This document shows positions 21,148 to 33,283 of a stretch of 64,000 bases of DNA, piece by piece (position 1 is the stretch's first letter; each line of letters opens with the position of its first letter). A program made the position numbers and the translations under genes. The stretch comes from Chrysemys picta bellii (taxonomy: Eukaryota; Chordata; Testudines; Emydidae): positions 13,621,441 to 13,685,440 of the forward strand of contig NC_088795.1 of assembly GCF_011386835.1 (NCBI RefSeq). The letters are read 5' to 3'. A model generated the notes under the pieces. It was not told the DNA's origin. It saw nothing but the letters and a program-made list of their open reading frames with translations, and did no database searches.

Positions 21148-21540
21148 TGTGAAAGTGAAATGAATTATATTAAAGAAATAGAATGAATTAAAGAATGCTG
21201 TATGTACCTTTAAGTAGAAATGAGAAATGCTGCAAGCCAGGGGGCAGGAAAGCAGACATTAACTGCTTAATTAATTGCCCCACTTAAGGGCAATTGGTGA
21301 AGCATTAGCCTTAGATCAATAAGAGTTAATAAGGAAGCAGGATATGCATATTGTGCCCTATGCAAATTTTACAATTTTGCTCTCTCTGTCCCTTTGTTTA
21401 GTTCGCACCTTTTTATCTGTATAAATAAGACTGTTTGAATCTTGCATGGGGGCTCACATTATCTGAATGTATTAGCAGAGCGCTGTGCTAATAAAATAGA
21501 GTGGTCTGACAAACTATGAGTCCTGAGTCTAACTTTGACA
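21148..21540 (+). mobile_element. solo LTR-like repeat
   Basis: 393 bp from TG to CA, flanked by ctgt (21144-21147, 21541-21544). Inside are an octamer-like atgcaaat (21360-21367), a TATA box tataaata (21420-21427) and aataaa (21490-21495) in the correct order for an LTR promoter and poly(A) signal. No internal coding sequence accompanies it. An endogenous-retrovirus origin is likely but not proven. Confidence 0.65.
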
Positions 21541-22351
21541 CTGTAAAGGGTTAAAAAGTCCCCCAGGTAAATGGGAAAAAAAAGCAGGCACCTGACCAAA
21601 AGAGCCAATGGGAAGGCTAGAACTTTTTTAAAATTGGGAAAAGAAACTTTCCCTTTGTCTGTTGTTCTCTCTGGGCTGAAGAGATGGGCAGCAGGAATGC
21701 TGTGTAAAGTTTGAACCAGCTATGAAAAGCATCAGATCATATCTAGAACTACTTTTAACAACCCAAATATGTAAGTAAATTAGGAATGTTTAGGAAGACA
21801 CGATTAAGTTTATTTCTGTTTGTTTTTTAAGACTTGTGGATGCCTCCGTGCTAACCCCAGATGCTTTTGTTTGCTTGTAACCTTTAAGCTAACACCCAAA
21901 AAGGCTATTTTGGGTGCTTAATTTTTGGAATTGCTAGCAAACATCTAGCCAAAGCCTAAGTTCCAGTTGTATTTTCTTCCTTTTTGTTTTTAATAAAATT
22001 TACCTTTTTTAAGAACAGGATTGGAATTTTGGTGTCCTAAGAGGTTTGTGCATGTTGTTTGATTAGCTGGTGGCAACAGCTGATTTCCTTTGTTTTCTTT
22101 CTCAGTTCTGCCCCAGAGGGGGTGGTAAAAGGGCTTGAGGGAAACCCACAGGGTTCCTTCCTGGGTCCAAGGGTTTTGGGGTTTTTTTTTTGCATTTGGG
22201 TGGTGGCAGCGTTTACCAAGCCAAGGTCAGAGAGAAGCTGTAACCTTGGGAGTTTAATACAAGCCTGGAGTGGCAAGTGTTAATTTTTAAAACCCTTGCA
22301 GGCCCCCACTTTCTGCACTCGAAGTGACAGAGTGGGGAATTAGCCCTGACA
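21536..22351 (+). mobile_element. second LTR-like repeat
   Basis: Starts tgacactgtaaaggg and ends ccctgaca; about 816 bp. It has a possible poly(A) signal (aataaaattta near 22001-22011). Its first five bases coincide with the last five of the preceding LTR, so the exact boundary is uncertain. No coding domain was seen. Confidence 0.45.
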
Positions 22352-22824
22352 GCATGGTGCAGCAGCATCAACAACAACCAGGCTCTGCTAGGCGGGATCT
22401 AGCAGAAGATACAGCATACAGGTCTGAACAGAAGCGGGGGGGAGCAGGGGCTGTGCAACCAGGGAGCTGAATAGGGGGATCTTGAGTGCATTGGCTGCAG
22501 CAGCTTATCTCATATTAAGAGCACTAGAGGGCTGCTGCCCCCATGCGTCCCAGACACTGGGGATTACTGTGGGAAAGGGGTCGGTGTGATCTGATCAGGT
22601 GTTAGGTCTGAAGGGATTGGGTTGCTGCACTCAAGAAGAGCAGAGATATTGGATGGGGCTTCAGGGCGGGGCTTGCTGCTTAGTCCAGCAACCTGCAATC
22701 TGGAGAATTAAGCAGAAAGGCTTCCAAAACAACACCCCAGGAGATGGGCCTGAATCTTGGCCAGTGAGATCTACAGGCCAATACCTAACTGCCCTCAAAT
22801 GTAGAGATAAACTAGAATGGGGTA
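22352..22824. other. no gene recognised
   Basis: Unassigned sequence between the LTR-like repeat and the GC-rich hAT element. No supported feature. Confidence 0.4.
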
Positions 22825-22832
22825 CCCCAGGT

Positions 22833-23960
22833 CAGTGGCGTAGCCAGGTTCTAAGAGCAGGGGGAGCAAACATAAAAAAGGCACCCTCCGGCTCCTCCGG
22901 TCACACTGTGCCCCCCCCTTGGCTGGCTCCTCCGGACACACTGCGGCCATGCTGCGCCCCCCCCCTCGCTCCTCCGGCCTTGCCGCCCCCCCCCCCATGG
23001 CTGTAGAGGGAGGCTGGCAGAGGACAGGGGGGTTGAGGGGAGATGGAGGGGAGGATGTAGGGAGGGTGGCGGAGGACGGGGGTACGAGGGGAAGTGAAGG
23101 AGAGGGAAAGGAAGGGGCATGGGGTACATGGGAGGGGTACACGGGGTATGGAGCTTGGGGAGGGGTTACCAGGGATGGGAGTGGGCTGGGGTCCCTGGGG
23201 CTCTCTGTGCAGAGGGGGCTGGAGCTGCCCCGGGACCAGGAGAGCCTGGGAGTCTGCTGCCTGCTCTTCCGCTGCTTCTTTCTGGGGCCCGGTCGCTAGG
23301 CCCGGCCCAGCCAGCAGCAGAGAGCAAACCCCGCTGCCACCTCCTCGGAGGGGCTCGCCGAGTGCAGCACCAGCCTAGGCTCAGCGCTGGCGCTACCCCT
23401 TGGGGGGTGGGAGCAGAAGGCAGCGAGCCCCGCCAGGCGCGGTCCGAGCAAGCTGCAGCCCGGCTCGCCCGCTCAGCCCGGGGGCGCTGCCCTGCCCGGG
23501 GCTGCTGGCGGAGCCTGGCTGTGAGCGGGTCGCGCTGAGAGGCCGCGGCGGGAGCGGGGAAGCGCTCTCCCCTCCTCGGGGGGGTTTTATTCCGGTGAGC
23601 CGAGGGCGGTGCCGAGGCTCCTGCTGGGAGTGACCGGCCGCGGGTCCGCCCAGTGTGGCTGTCGCGAGGAGGTGGGGGAGACCCTCCCTGCCCCAGGGTC
23701 GCCCCGGGACCCGGTCAGTGCAGGAGGCGGGGCGGGAGTTGCAGGCCGCCATGCTGCGCCCTCCCTCGCTCCTCCGCCCGTGCCGCCCCCTCCCCATGGC
23801 TCTTCCAGGCGTGCTGCCCTCCTTGCCTGCAGGAACCCAGCCCCGCCCAGCAGACCAAGCTTCAGAACAGAGTGTGGGCCCTGCCCGCTGGCGCCATGGT
23901 AACCCCTAACTAAGGCGCCGCTTTTAGAAAATGTGCTGAGGGGGGAAGCGGCTGCTACTG
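22833..23960. mobile_element. GC-rich hAT element, 1.1 kb, non-autonomous
   Basis: Ends cagtggcgtagcc / ggctgctactg are inverted repeats, and an exact 8-bp duplication ccccaggt flanks it (22825-22832, 23961-23968). The interior is very GC-rich with long C and G runs and an internal duplication (22946-23003 resembles 23747-23803, both around catgctgcgcc). Several overlapping open frames occur but none matches a transposase. Confidence 0.8.
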
Positions 23961-23968
23961 CCCCAGGT

Positions 23969-25819
23969 GCTAGGCCTGAATAGCCCCAGGAAGCCAGACT
24001 AGCCCTCCAACAGATTGCTCCAGGGGGACAAGTTGGGCATGATGCATTTAGCTTTGGCTATACCTGGGTAAGCCTTCATCCCTATGGTATTTTGCAGCCT
24101 TCTGTCCTCTCTCGTGACGAATCCTTCCATTTGAGCCGTGCATGTGCATGCTTATTGGGAACTCGCCAGATGTCTGGCAGACAGAGTCTTTCGTGCTGAT
24201 CGCTGACACTGTGGTGCACCTGAGGCATTACAGAGCACCCACAGCTCTCCATTGTCCCTCTTTGGGTGGAGGGAGCGTACATTGAGTTCTGGATTCCTTG
24301 TTGACTGACTCCACTTAGTGGTTGGTGAAGAGGTCTAGCAGAAGGCATTTTGACTCGCGTAGTCTTGGGCGGGGGGAACATCAGGCCAAATTCAAAGGTG
24401 ATGTGTAAAGTCACCTCCCCTTACGCTGACTCTTAATTAACTGAACTCTTAATTACTATCCATCAGCAGTGTTGTGTGTTCTCGCCTCTCAAATCACTAT
24501 TCCATGTGGATTGTAGTAGAATCCCAGGAACACTACCATGAAGACTGCAGGAAGGAACCAGAAGTGGTTTTCTGTGTGTCCTGGGAGTGTTCCAAGGCAT
24601 CTCTCAAATTCTCCCATAAATGCTAAGCTCCAGCCATTGCCACTCAAATTCCAAGGGAGACAAAGCAAAGTGCCAGTCAGCATTTATAAGACTATTACAA
24701 TTACCAGGTGGTGCCCTCCATCCATATCCGCCTTTGGATGCTTAATGCCTGTGACTTATTCGTGAGGCTGACCAATTTCATGTGGGTAGGTGTTTGTGTT
24801 GTCCTCCTTGAAGGAATGATTCCTGCCAATATACCTGGATGAATGGTGTTCATGTGTCAATTATGGCTAATCCAGGGGGAAATTTGCACCTTCCTAGTAA
24901 GGCCAGGGCTATCCTGGATGACCGTTGCTGTTGACAACAACAACAAAAAAATTAAAGCTCACGTGAATGTTTTCACTTCTACTTTCCCCTGCACTGAATA
25001 GGCTAAGAATTAAAAACATTGTTAGAGAAGACAGTTAACATCTCTTCTGTTCTCTGTCTAGTGTCAAACTTGCAGCCTTGCTTAACAGTTCCAGTGTTGC
25101 TCTCATTGGCTGGTCCCTGGTACAGATGGTGTCTGCCTTAACATACCCCAATGGAGTGGAAAAGTAAATGCCATTATGCCTTTTGTGTTGGATGCCTGCC
25201 TCCAGCAGGTTTTTAGTTTGAAGATGATTGACCTAATAGAGCTATTATTGTGTGCTCTAGCTTGTAAGTGCATGAGCAAAATCCCACAGCGTTCAGGCTA
25301 GCGCTGCGGTAAGTGATGGTAATAACTAGTGATTGAGTGCTTGAGTCTCTTCTCATGGTAGTTTTACACCATTGTAGTTTCCTTGATTTCAGTGAGAAGA
25401 ACCGGGTACTGAGTGTTTACAACAAAATGAATTGAGAGTGTAGTATCCTGAAAAGAGAGCATTTTTCAGAGTTCTTTCTCATACAAACAGCCATGTTAAT
25501 TTCTGTGGCAGTTTGGAGGTGGACAGTGTGTCTAAAACTGATATCCGGTTGGTTTCATTGGTAGCTGGTTAAATAGTGCCAAACCTGATTAATTAACTTA
25601 TTCGTGAGTTGAAGCCCCGTGTCAGACCCCCACTATTCATGGGGCCATCTTGTTCGTTATTTGCAAATATTTGGACAAAAAATGTGTGTGAATCCTGAAA
25701 GTTTCCTGAATTCTAGCGCAAAGGAGTAATTCATCTGAGTATTCCTAGCAGAAGTTCATTTTCTATTTGTTCTCTTATGTAAAACTTTCCAGTCATCCAA
25801 GCAGAAATATCACCATATG
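23969..25819. other. no gene recognised
   Basis: No recognisable mobile element boundary or coding domain. Short frames only. Confidence 0.4.
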
Positions 25820-25827
25820 ATTTAGAT

Positions 25828-26612
25828 CAGTGGTTTTCAAACTTTTTTTCTGGGGACCCAGTTGAAGAAAATAGTTGATGCCCACAACTTGGGAGGGGTA
25901 GCTCAGTGGTTTGAGCATTGGCCTGCTAAACCCGGGGTTGTGAGTTCAATCCTTGAGGGGGCCATTTAGGGAACTGGGCTAAAAATCTGATTGGCCCTGC
26001 TTTGAGCAGGGGGTTGGACTAGATGACCTCCTGAGGTCCTTTCCAACCCTGATATTCTATGATTCTATGACCTGTTGGGGTGAGAGCGGCAGGGTGGGGG
26101 TCAGGGCTCTGGGCTGGGGGTGCAGGCTTTGGGCTGGGGATGAGGGGTTTGGGGTGCAGGAAGGGATTCCGGGTTCAGGGGGCTCAGGTCTGGGTCAGGG
26201 GATTGGGGCATGGACTTACCTCCGGCGGCTTCCGGTCAGCGACGCAGCCAGGATACAGAAGCAGGCTTCCCGCCTGTCCTGGCACCACAGACCATGCTGT
26301 GCCCCGGAAGCAGCCAGCAGCAGGTCCGGCTCCTAGGCGGAGGCACGCAAGCACCTCTGCATGGCTGTCGCCTGCAGGTACCACCTCTTCCCGAGCTCCC
26401 ATTGGCTGGGAACCGGCCAATGGGAGTGTGGAGCCGGTGCTCAGGGCGGGGGCAGTGTGTGGAGCCCTGTGATCCCCCTGCCTAGAAGCCAGATCCACTG
26501 CTGGCCACTTCTGGTGCTGATCAGGGCCACTAGGGTCCATGGGTGCTGAGCAAGGCAACCTTACATGCCACGACCCAGTACTGGGTCACGACCAGAACTT
26601 TGAAAAACACTG
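25828..26612. mobile_element. hAT element (CAGTGGTT ends) with nested SINE
   Basis: Ends cagtggttttcaaac and gaaaaacactg are inverted repeats. TSD atttagat is exact on both sides (25820-25827, 26613-26620). The interior is GC-rich and has no transposase. A SINE sits at 25891-26070. Confidence 0.8.
25891..26070 (+). mobile_element. tRNA-derived SINE with CR1 tail
   Basis: The 5' part resembles a tRNA, with pol III boxes A (tagctcagtgg, 25899-25909) and B (ggttgtgagttcaatcc, 25936-25952). The 3' part (gagcagggggttggactaga ... tattctatgattctatga) is nearly the same as the 3' end of the CR1 LINE at 43375-43445. This is the tRNA-SINE/CR1-tail design known from turtles. Not a functional tRNA gene. 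Confidence 0.88.
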
Positions 26613-26803
26613 ATTTAGATGACTAGCCACAGAAGAAAAATCTGACATAAATAGTTCTCATATTGTTTTCTGCGACTACTCAAAGAATTCTCAAATAACA
26701 AATATATCCACAGAAATAGGACTGGTTCATGAATGACAGGCAAATGGAAAAAGGGCTCCATTCTTAACTTGTATAACTTGCAATGACTTATGTGATATGC
26801 TAC

Positions 26804-27015
26804 ATAAGAATGGACAAACTATGGTCCATCTAGCCCAATATCCTGTCTTCTGACAGTGGCTGGTGCCTGAAGCTTCAAAGGGAGTGAACAGAACAGGGCA
26901 ATTTACCAAGTGATCCACCCTCTGTCATCCAGTCCCAGTTTCTAGCAGTCAGAGGTTTAGTACTCCAATTACTCTTTCCAGTGCCTAGGGGTGTTCCACT
27001 GTGTGAAAAGTAAGT
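26804..27015 (+). repeat. dispersed repeat, copy of the 17702 family
   Basis: Shares ggtccatctagcccaatatc and gtgatccacc with the segment at 17702-17872, in the same order, at lower similarity. Confidence 0.55.
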
Positions 27016-29386
27016 CCCTTGGATAGCAATTATTGACTGTGATTCAATATATCCGTTTTCCTAAACAATAGTGAAAATGTCAATTATAGTCATATCCTGG
27101 AATCATTGAATCAGTTCTTAATGGAGCCATTCTCCCATTAAATTTGGTTCTGTCCATGCTTATAGGTCAGTTGTTTTTAAAAACACTTTTGCAGATTACA
27201 GAATAGGAACTCAATTAACAAGGCAAGCAAGATAGATGCTAAGAGTCAGTCTCTTTCTGAGTGTACTTTATTGGATTCTAATGCATCACGGCTTCCTCTT
27301 GCCAAACGTGGTTAGCTATTCAGGGTAAAAAAATCTCTTCTGACTACGAGCCAAAATACTTCTTGCTGAACAGCTTAGAAAAAGTGGTATGATGGGTAAT
27401 TTTAATGTCTCTGAGGATGAAGTACTAACTGATTAGTTGCATCCTGAATATAAATTCCTTTTTTTCATCGGCTGCATTTGTACTTGTGGGTAGAGCTTGC
27501 GTTATTTGCTATCAGTGCAAGATATTTTTGCTAGCCATTATTTGCATATCAGTCCATCTATTTTTTACTATTTTAGGCCCTGATGATGCAAGTGTCTTCA
27601 GTGGCAGCCCCCCTGTGCCTGTGCAGAGCCCCAATCGCTTCGCTGGGGCTCAGTGTGGGCGTAAGGGTCTGTCAGGCAATATGGAGGGCTTGTGGCTAAG
27701 CTGTCGGGCAAGGACTCAGTGGGTGGAGGCAGAGCACTAGCTCTGCTCTTCAGGGCCTTGGCTAGTAGAACTGAGCAGGGGTGGAGCTGGTAATGTGTTG
27801 GTATAGACCATCAGCAAATTACTCCCTTCATGGAGGAAGTGGGGAGCCGGGAGAAGTTTGCTCCATGAGCCTGAGATACTTCTGGGGTGGTGTAGTGACA
27901 TATTCCCCACTGCCCTTGGGCTCAATCTAGCCCTTATTAATACAATTTTTGGAAAGTTCCTCTTCTCAATATAGTCGAAGCTGCCAGTCCATGCTTAAAC
28001 CTTTTCTCTTCTTTATTCTTCTTTAAAGGATCATTTGGTTGATAAAATCTAAACTGCATTCTGGTTTACTGGCACATGTACATGTTGCAATATCAAAAGC
28101 AGCTGGAAAATCTGCCAGACTTTCCCTTTTTATATGCTAGAAGGGAAGATGTGTATGTAATGCAATCATGTAGTTTAGGCTGGCGTAAGTATCTCCTGAA
28201 TAGGAGAGTTGCTTTTCTCAATAGTCTATTCAGGGACAGTTGCATTGTACCTCAGGCACAAATGGTCCTGTAATCTGCTTGTAATCAATTGCCAATTTGT
28301 TTCAGATTCGCTAGCTTTTCTTGTAAATGCATCTTAATTATAACAAACCTATAGATGACATAAACATTTTGTTAGATGGATGTATCCTGTTAGCCATGTA
28401 GTCCAACATGCAGACAAGGCCTCTTCGGCTTGCTTTAAGCCACGAGGACACATTTTCAGCCTTATAACTATATACATGAAATTACAACCTATAACATTAC
28501 TAGAACAACGATTACTATAACATCACCATAACAACAATGCTCAGTACATCATGAGTCTTCTGAAGACACCTGACATGACAAACTTTGCATTAGATACCAC
28601 ACAATCATATTATAAGGATGAACATGGGGTTGCTGGGTGTTCCCCGAGATACAGAACGTCACAAATATGTAGTTGGAAATGTTACCTGTTGGTACAACAT
28701 CACAACAGGAAAAATGCCAGACTCCACATGGCAACCTTTATTTTAATTTTCTTTACTGCTTTAAAAATATTTAATAAAACAATGATTTTGAAATGTAAAT
28801 GTCTAAGGACTACATTTTGCTACTCAGAATGAGTAATGTATTATTCTGGGCAAAACCCCACTGATCTAAATGGGAATACCCAACTGTGGTGGGGCAGATG
28901 ACTGCTGTTCCCCAGGGATGGATCTATCAGGTCTGTGGCCTGCCTTCACGCTGACAGCGTGACCCTGAGACATAACCATTGACATCAGTATTTCTCAGTG
29001 TAAGGATGGCTGAACCTGGCCCTCTATTAGTAAACAGTATCATTTAAAAAGGATAATGTACAAAACGGAGCATAATACAAAGCACAGGAAGGTATAGGAG
29101 GGTACACATTACTTCACTTTATCTGTAACTAGATGATAAACGTAATCTGTTAGTAGCTGGTGATTAAAGAAAAATCCTCTGAAGAGAAGCCATATACACT
29201 ACTATAAATGAAAACATACCAGCTTTGAAGTGGGGTTAGGGAACGAGGCCAGGAAAACCTTGTAAATGTCCACCCCGCTATTCTGTTGTAGTTAAAAGCA
29301 GGTACATGGAGGGGACTGTTTCACTAGAAGAATAATGCTGGGTAAATAGAGGAAGAGCAATGTTCTGGTGAACATACCATGTCCAA
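27016..29386. other. no gene recognised
   Basis: AT-rich sequence with no recognisable gene, RNA or clear mobile element. Short open frames (for example 27486-27740 and 28551-28832) have no recognisable domain. Confidence 0.4.
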
Positions 29387-29482
29387 GCCTGATTCTCCTC
29401 TCAACAGTCTTATACCGATGTAACTCCTTTGACTTTGGTGGAGTTTCTTCTGATTCAAAGTGATATGAGAGGAGAATCAGGC
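29387..29482. repeat. palindromic element with perfect 17-bp ends
   Basis: GCCTGATTCTCCTCTCA at the left is exactly matched by its reverse complement at the right end. The middle is also partly self-complementary. Related arms appear near 10437-10508 and 32320-32390. The family is unnamed here. Confidence 0.75.
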
Positions 29483-29492
29483 CATCGGAATA

Positions 29493-29685
29493 TACACCTC
29501 TACCTCGATATAACGCTGTCCTCAGGAGCCAAAAAATCTTACCGCGTTATAGGCGAAACCGTATTATATTAAACCTGCTTTGATCCTCTGGAGTGCGCAG
29601 CCCCCCCCCCCCCCCCCCCCCGCTTTACTGCGTTATATCAGAATCCGTGTTATATCGGGTCGCGTTATATTGGGGTAGAGGTGTA
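29493..29685. mobile_element. TA-flanked MITE (Tc1/mariner-type)
   Basis: Inverted ends tacacctctacctcgatata / tatattggggtagaggtgta, with TA on both sides. Smaller inverted motifs (cgttata) lie inside. A run of 21 C (29601-29621) interrupts the centre. Non-coding; the superfamily is inferred from the TA duplication. Confidence 0.65.
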
Positions 29686-30283
29686 TATGGCTTTGTTTAG
29701 ATATTTTTGGGTGCGGGGAACTGTTAAGCTATCTTTTTTGGATATGACACCCAGAAATGGAGACCCTACAGAAATGATCAATATTGTTAGATTGGGGAAA
29801 ACATTCACAAATCATCTTTCTAACTATTCAGCCTAAACAAAGCACCAGGCTGAGTTTGCTATGATTTCTGGGTCATGTTTTTCATTACTCTTTAATGCTT
29901 AGACAACCACCAGCTTTGCATGAACGTGGCTGCAAGTCCCCCGATCACTCAAGCTTAGCATTAATTAATCTAAAATCCTTTGTTTTCCTGTTTAAAAAGT
30001 TCTAGTCCGGGAGCAGAAATACTACCATATGACTTAGGGGATCGATTGCATGACATAAATAATGAAAATGGAATATTACAGGAGAACAGTTTTTGGTAAT
30101 TTTTACCCTATTGATCGTTTGCAATCAGAAGTATTGAGTCCTTGTGAATAACAGATATGTTCAAAAAAGGTTTGCAGACAGGGAAAAAAGGGCTGAATTC
30201 CCAACAAATACTCATAACATAGAATTCAACCAAGCCTACTTGTTTCCAAGCGGTAATCACTGTTCGTTTCCTGTAAACGTGTA
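29686..30283. other. no gene recognised
   Basis: Unassigned AT-rich sequence. Confidence 0.4.
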
Positions 30284-30860
30284 GAATTGGTCCACACTAG
30301 AAAACTAAATCAACTCAGCTACGCTGAGTGACATAATTAAGCCAGCCTAAATCCTTGTGTAGACAGCACTAGGTAAAAGGAAGAATTAATCTGTTGACAT
30401 AGCTACCGCCTTCTGGGGACGTGAATTAACTACACCAATGGGAGAATCCCTCCTGTCGGTGTAGGAAGTGTCTACACCAGTGGTTCTCAAACTGGGGCCG
30501 CCGCTTGTGGGGAAAGCCCCTGGCGGGCAGGGCCAGTTTGTTTACCTGCCGCATCTGCAGGTCCAGCCGATCGCGGCTCCCATTGGCCACGGTTCGCTGC
30601 TCCAGGCCAATGGGAGCTGCTGGAAGCGGTGCGGGCCAAGGGACGTACTGGCTGCCCCTTCCAGCAGCTCCCCCTGGAGCAGCGAACCGCGGCCAGTGGG
30701 AGCCGCGATCAGCCGGACCTGCAGACGCGGCAGGTAAACAAACCAGGGGCTTTCCCTACACATGCGGCATATGTTTGAGAACCATTGGTCTACACTGAAG
30801 CCCTGCAGGCTGGGCCACTGCTGTGTTTCAAGTGTAGACAAGCCTGTAGTATTACAGGGA
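30284..30860. mobile_element. Harbinger-type MITE split by a hAT MITE
   Basis: Left half 30284-30477 and right half 30788-30860 join into a copy of the ggtctacact family. Shared features are gtgtagacag near 30356, gacatagctaccgcc and the right end aagtgtagacaagcc. They are separated by an independent hAT MITE. The terminal triplets are not clean. Confidence 0.7.
30478..30787. mobile_element. hAT MITE nested in the Harbinger-type MITE
   Basis: Ends cagtggttctcaaact / gtttgagaaccattg, with an exact 8-bp duplication gtctacac (30470-30477, 30788-30795). The GC-rich interior is itself an inverted repeat (ctgcaggtccagccgatcgc against gcgatcagccggacctgcag), which explains open frames on both strands. 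Confidence 0.88.
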
Positions 30861-33230
30861 CAAATCCTGGAGCATTTATAGCTAATCCCAAGGATTTGGA
30901 ATCCTTGGCAGAATAAGCACTGCATCATTTGGCCTATATAATATATGAATTATCCAGTTCTGTTTCTGTGTTTATATAGATATAGCAGTTCAATTATAGG
31001 AGGTTCTTGGCAAAAATATGTTCATCTATTGCAGCTTTTACTGAGTCAGATACAAGAGTGTAAAAAACCAAAGCTTGTAACTTTCTCTTTCAATGGACCT
31101 TTATCACCTCCCGTGTGAAAATCATAACTTTTCATCTGAGACACGCATTTCACAGCTTTCCTGGGCCACTGAGAAATTGTTACATTACTTGTACTCAGAT
31201 GTCAGTGCAGTATGCTTCGCAGTTATTCACAAATGTACAGTGGCTCTTTCCTCCCATGTGAACTGTACAGTAATTAGTCTAAAGTCACTACACTGACAAA
31301 ACAATAAAGCCAAACGGCTACTTGTATCCTTGGAATGAATCCATCAGAAACATGAGACTTCATTTTGGTGATGAAGTGCACTGTGATTATCTGGATCAAC
31401 AGAAGCAAAATTACCAGTCACAAGGAAATTAGGAGGTGAAACTTTGCAGAAATGATTAGCTTTCTGTAATGTATAGAACAACATTCTTCTCGACTTTCCA
31501 TAGGAGGACAGATTTAGGAAGAAAACATTATTTAGGATTGGCTTGTAATACACTTATTCACATTAACTAGTACCTTACTCAACATAGTCCCATTGACATC
31601 AGTAGGATTATTCAACATGAGGAAGAGGATCTGGTGGGAGGAGTTTGTTAGTTTGTTATGCAGGGGGTGAGGCGCAGGGGTTGTGCTTTCTAAACAGTGA
31701 TGGAAATTAAAATATACAGGCTGAACATCTTAGAAGCACTGAAAAGTTTTATTGGGAATGAAACAAGAAAAATAACCTCCATGTTTGTCAGCCTTAGGTA
31801 AATGAAAGTACAATATTTCTTTCCCAAGAAATTCTTATCTTGTCATATTAGGCGGATGGGGAGGAATAGCACATGCCTCACTAAACTTGTTTTGGTTTAT
31901 AAAACTGTCAGACTCGTGGACAATTCCTTCATTTTAAAAAAGATGAAAGCATGAGAATGCCTCTTCCGTTTATTTCTTCAAATATATCATTTGATCTTTT
32001 ATTCCTAATGCAGTATTTCCTCAGATATATGGTTCTGCAAACTCTCTTAAATTTGATTTTGATTTGTGATGTTTCTACCGCATCTTTTAAGAATTTGTTG
32101 TTTGGTTTGTTGGTTTTATATTCTTTGCCTTCAAGGGATCCTGGATGACCCTCATCTAACAGTTTTTCTACCCTGAGCCCCAGGTATTAATGAGTTATGA
32201 TTAATCTTAAGAATATTCATTTGAACAGTAAATTATAGCATGTTTCGAGTGAAAGGGGAACATTTGTAACCCACACGAGGAGCTTGATTCATGTCCAATG
32301 CACACTGGTAAAAAAGCAATAAAACACCACTGACTTAATAGAGTTATTCCTGATTTACATCTGTAAAATTGAGATCTGGATTAGGTCAAAGGGGATTTGG
32401 TAAACTGCAATAGCCACAATCATGTCATCTAAATATAATAAGCCAGCTACATTGGTGCAGTCCAGCTGCTTTGCACCACTCCCGGGACTCAGATCAGCCA
32501 AGCCAAGATTGTGGCTGCTTTTCCTTGCCAGAATGATGGTGTGTTCCAGTCAAACTGGCTCATTATATTAGCTGGCAATGAACTATTCATTGTATTGAAA
32601 CAAAAAAAGGAACCTTTTAATACAAGATGGAAATGCTCTGTATATGCCCTGTTGGTTCACACATGCAGTCAAATATTTCTTACATTAAGAGTCAGTGTTT
32701 CTAGTGCATCTGTTGGCATTGCCTAACCCTGGAATTTACTATACACAGTAATAGTAAAAACAGCGATATAGCATGTTAGATCAAAAGAGAGACCTTCTAG
32801 TCACAATCGTATCAACTGAATATTGTAAGGTACAAAGAAACTTGTAATGATTTCTAGCTGGATAACACTGTCATGTCAGTGGTTTTAAAGAACACAATAG
32901 GTGTAAATAAAGATTAATTTCTTGTAGCCTGCACAATCCTTTAAAAAAAAGGTTTTACCGGTTATTTTAAAAAAAAAAAACCGCTTCCTTAGTATCATCA
33001 GTTCCTCTCTGATTTACTGGTCTGGCTTGCTCTGTAAACTAGTCCATTGGAGGAAATTCTGCACAGAAATTAGAAATACAAATACAGAAATGCTTGACAG
33101 CTTTTAATTGTTCCCAATAACTGACTATAATCGTTTCTCCTAAAATAGCTATTGAAGAAAGTTGGTGGAAAAAACAGACATAAGACACACATGAGGAACA
33201 ATCAAAAGAAGCAGGAAAGCGTTCAGAGAA
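30861..33230. other. no gene recognised
   Basis: No coding domain is recognisable. Around 31565-31635 and 32320-32390 there are arms of old palindromic repeats (around cccattgacatcagtagg and gttattcctgatttacatct). Confidence 0.4.
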
Positions 33231-33234
33231 CAAT

Positions 33235-33283
33235 GGGCTGTAGTCCACGAAAGCTTATGCTCTAATAAATTTGTTAGTCCCAG
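33235..33283 (-). repeat. small piece of the Penelope-like repeat family
   Basis: tagtccacgaaagcttatgc and taataaatttgttagtc are the reverse counterpart of 35690-35740 (actaacacatttatttgggc; gcataagcttttgtgggct). Confidence 0.6.

Noticed and set aside
22599..23913. Cluster of GC-rich frames that looks like a promoter and first exon
   Set aside because: It mostly lies within a hAT element with inverted ends and an exact 8-bp TSD. No transposase or known host protein was recognised.
25891..25960. tRNA gene
   Set aside because: Although A and B boxes are present, the sequence continues into a CR1 tail and is a SINE; the acceptor stem is not preserved.
26067..26558. GC-rich overlapping frames on both strands
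   Set aside because: They lie inside the hAT element 25828-26612 and have no protein resemblance.
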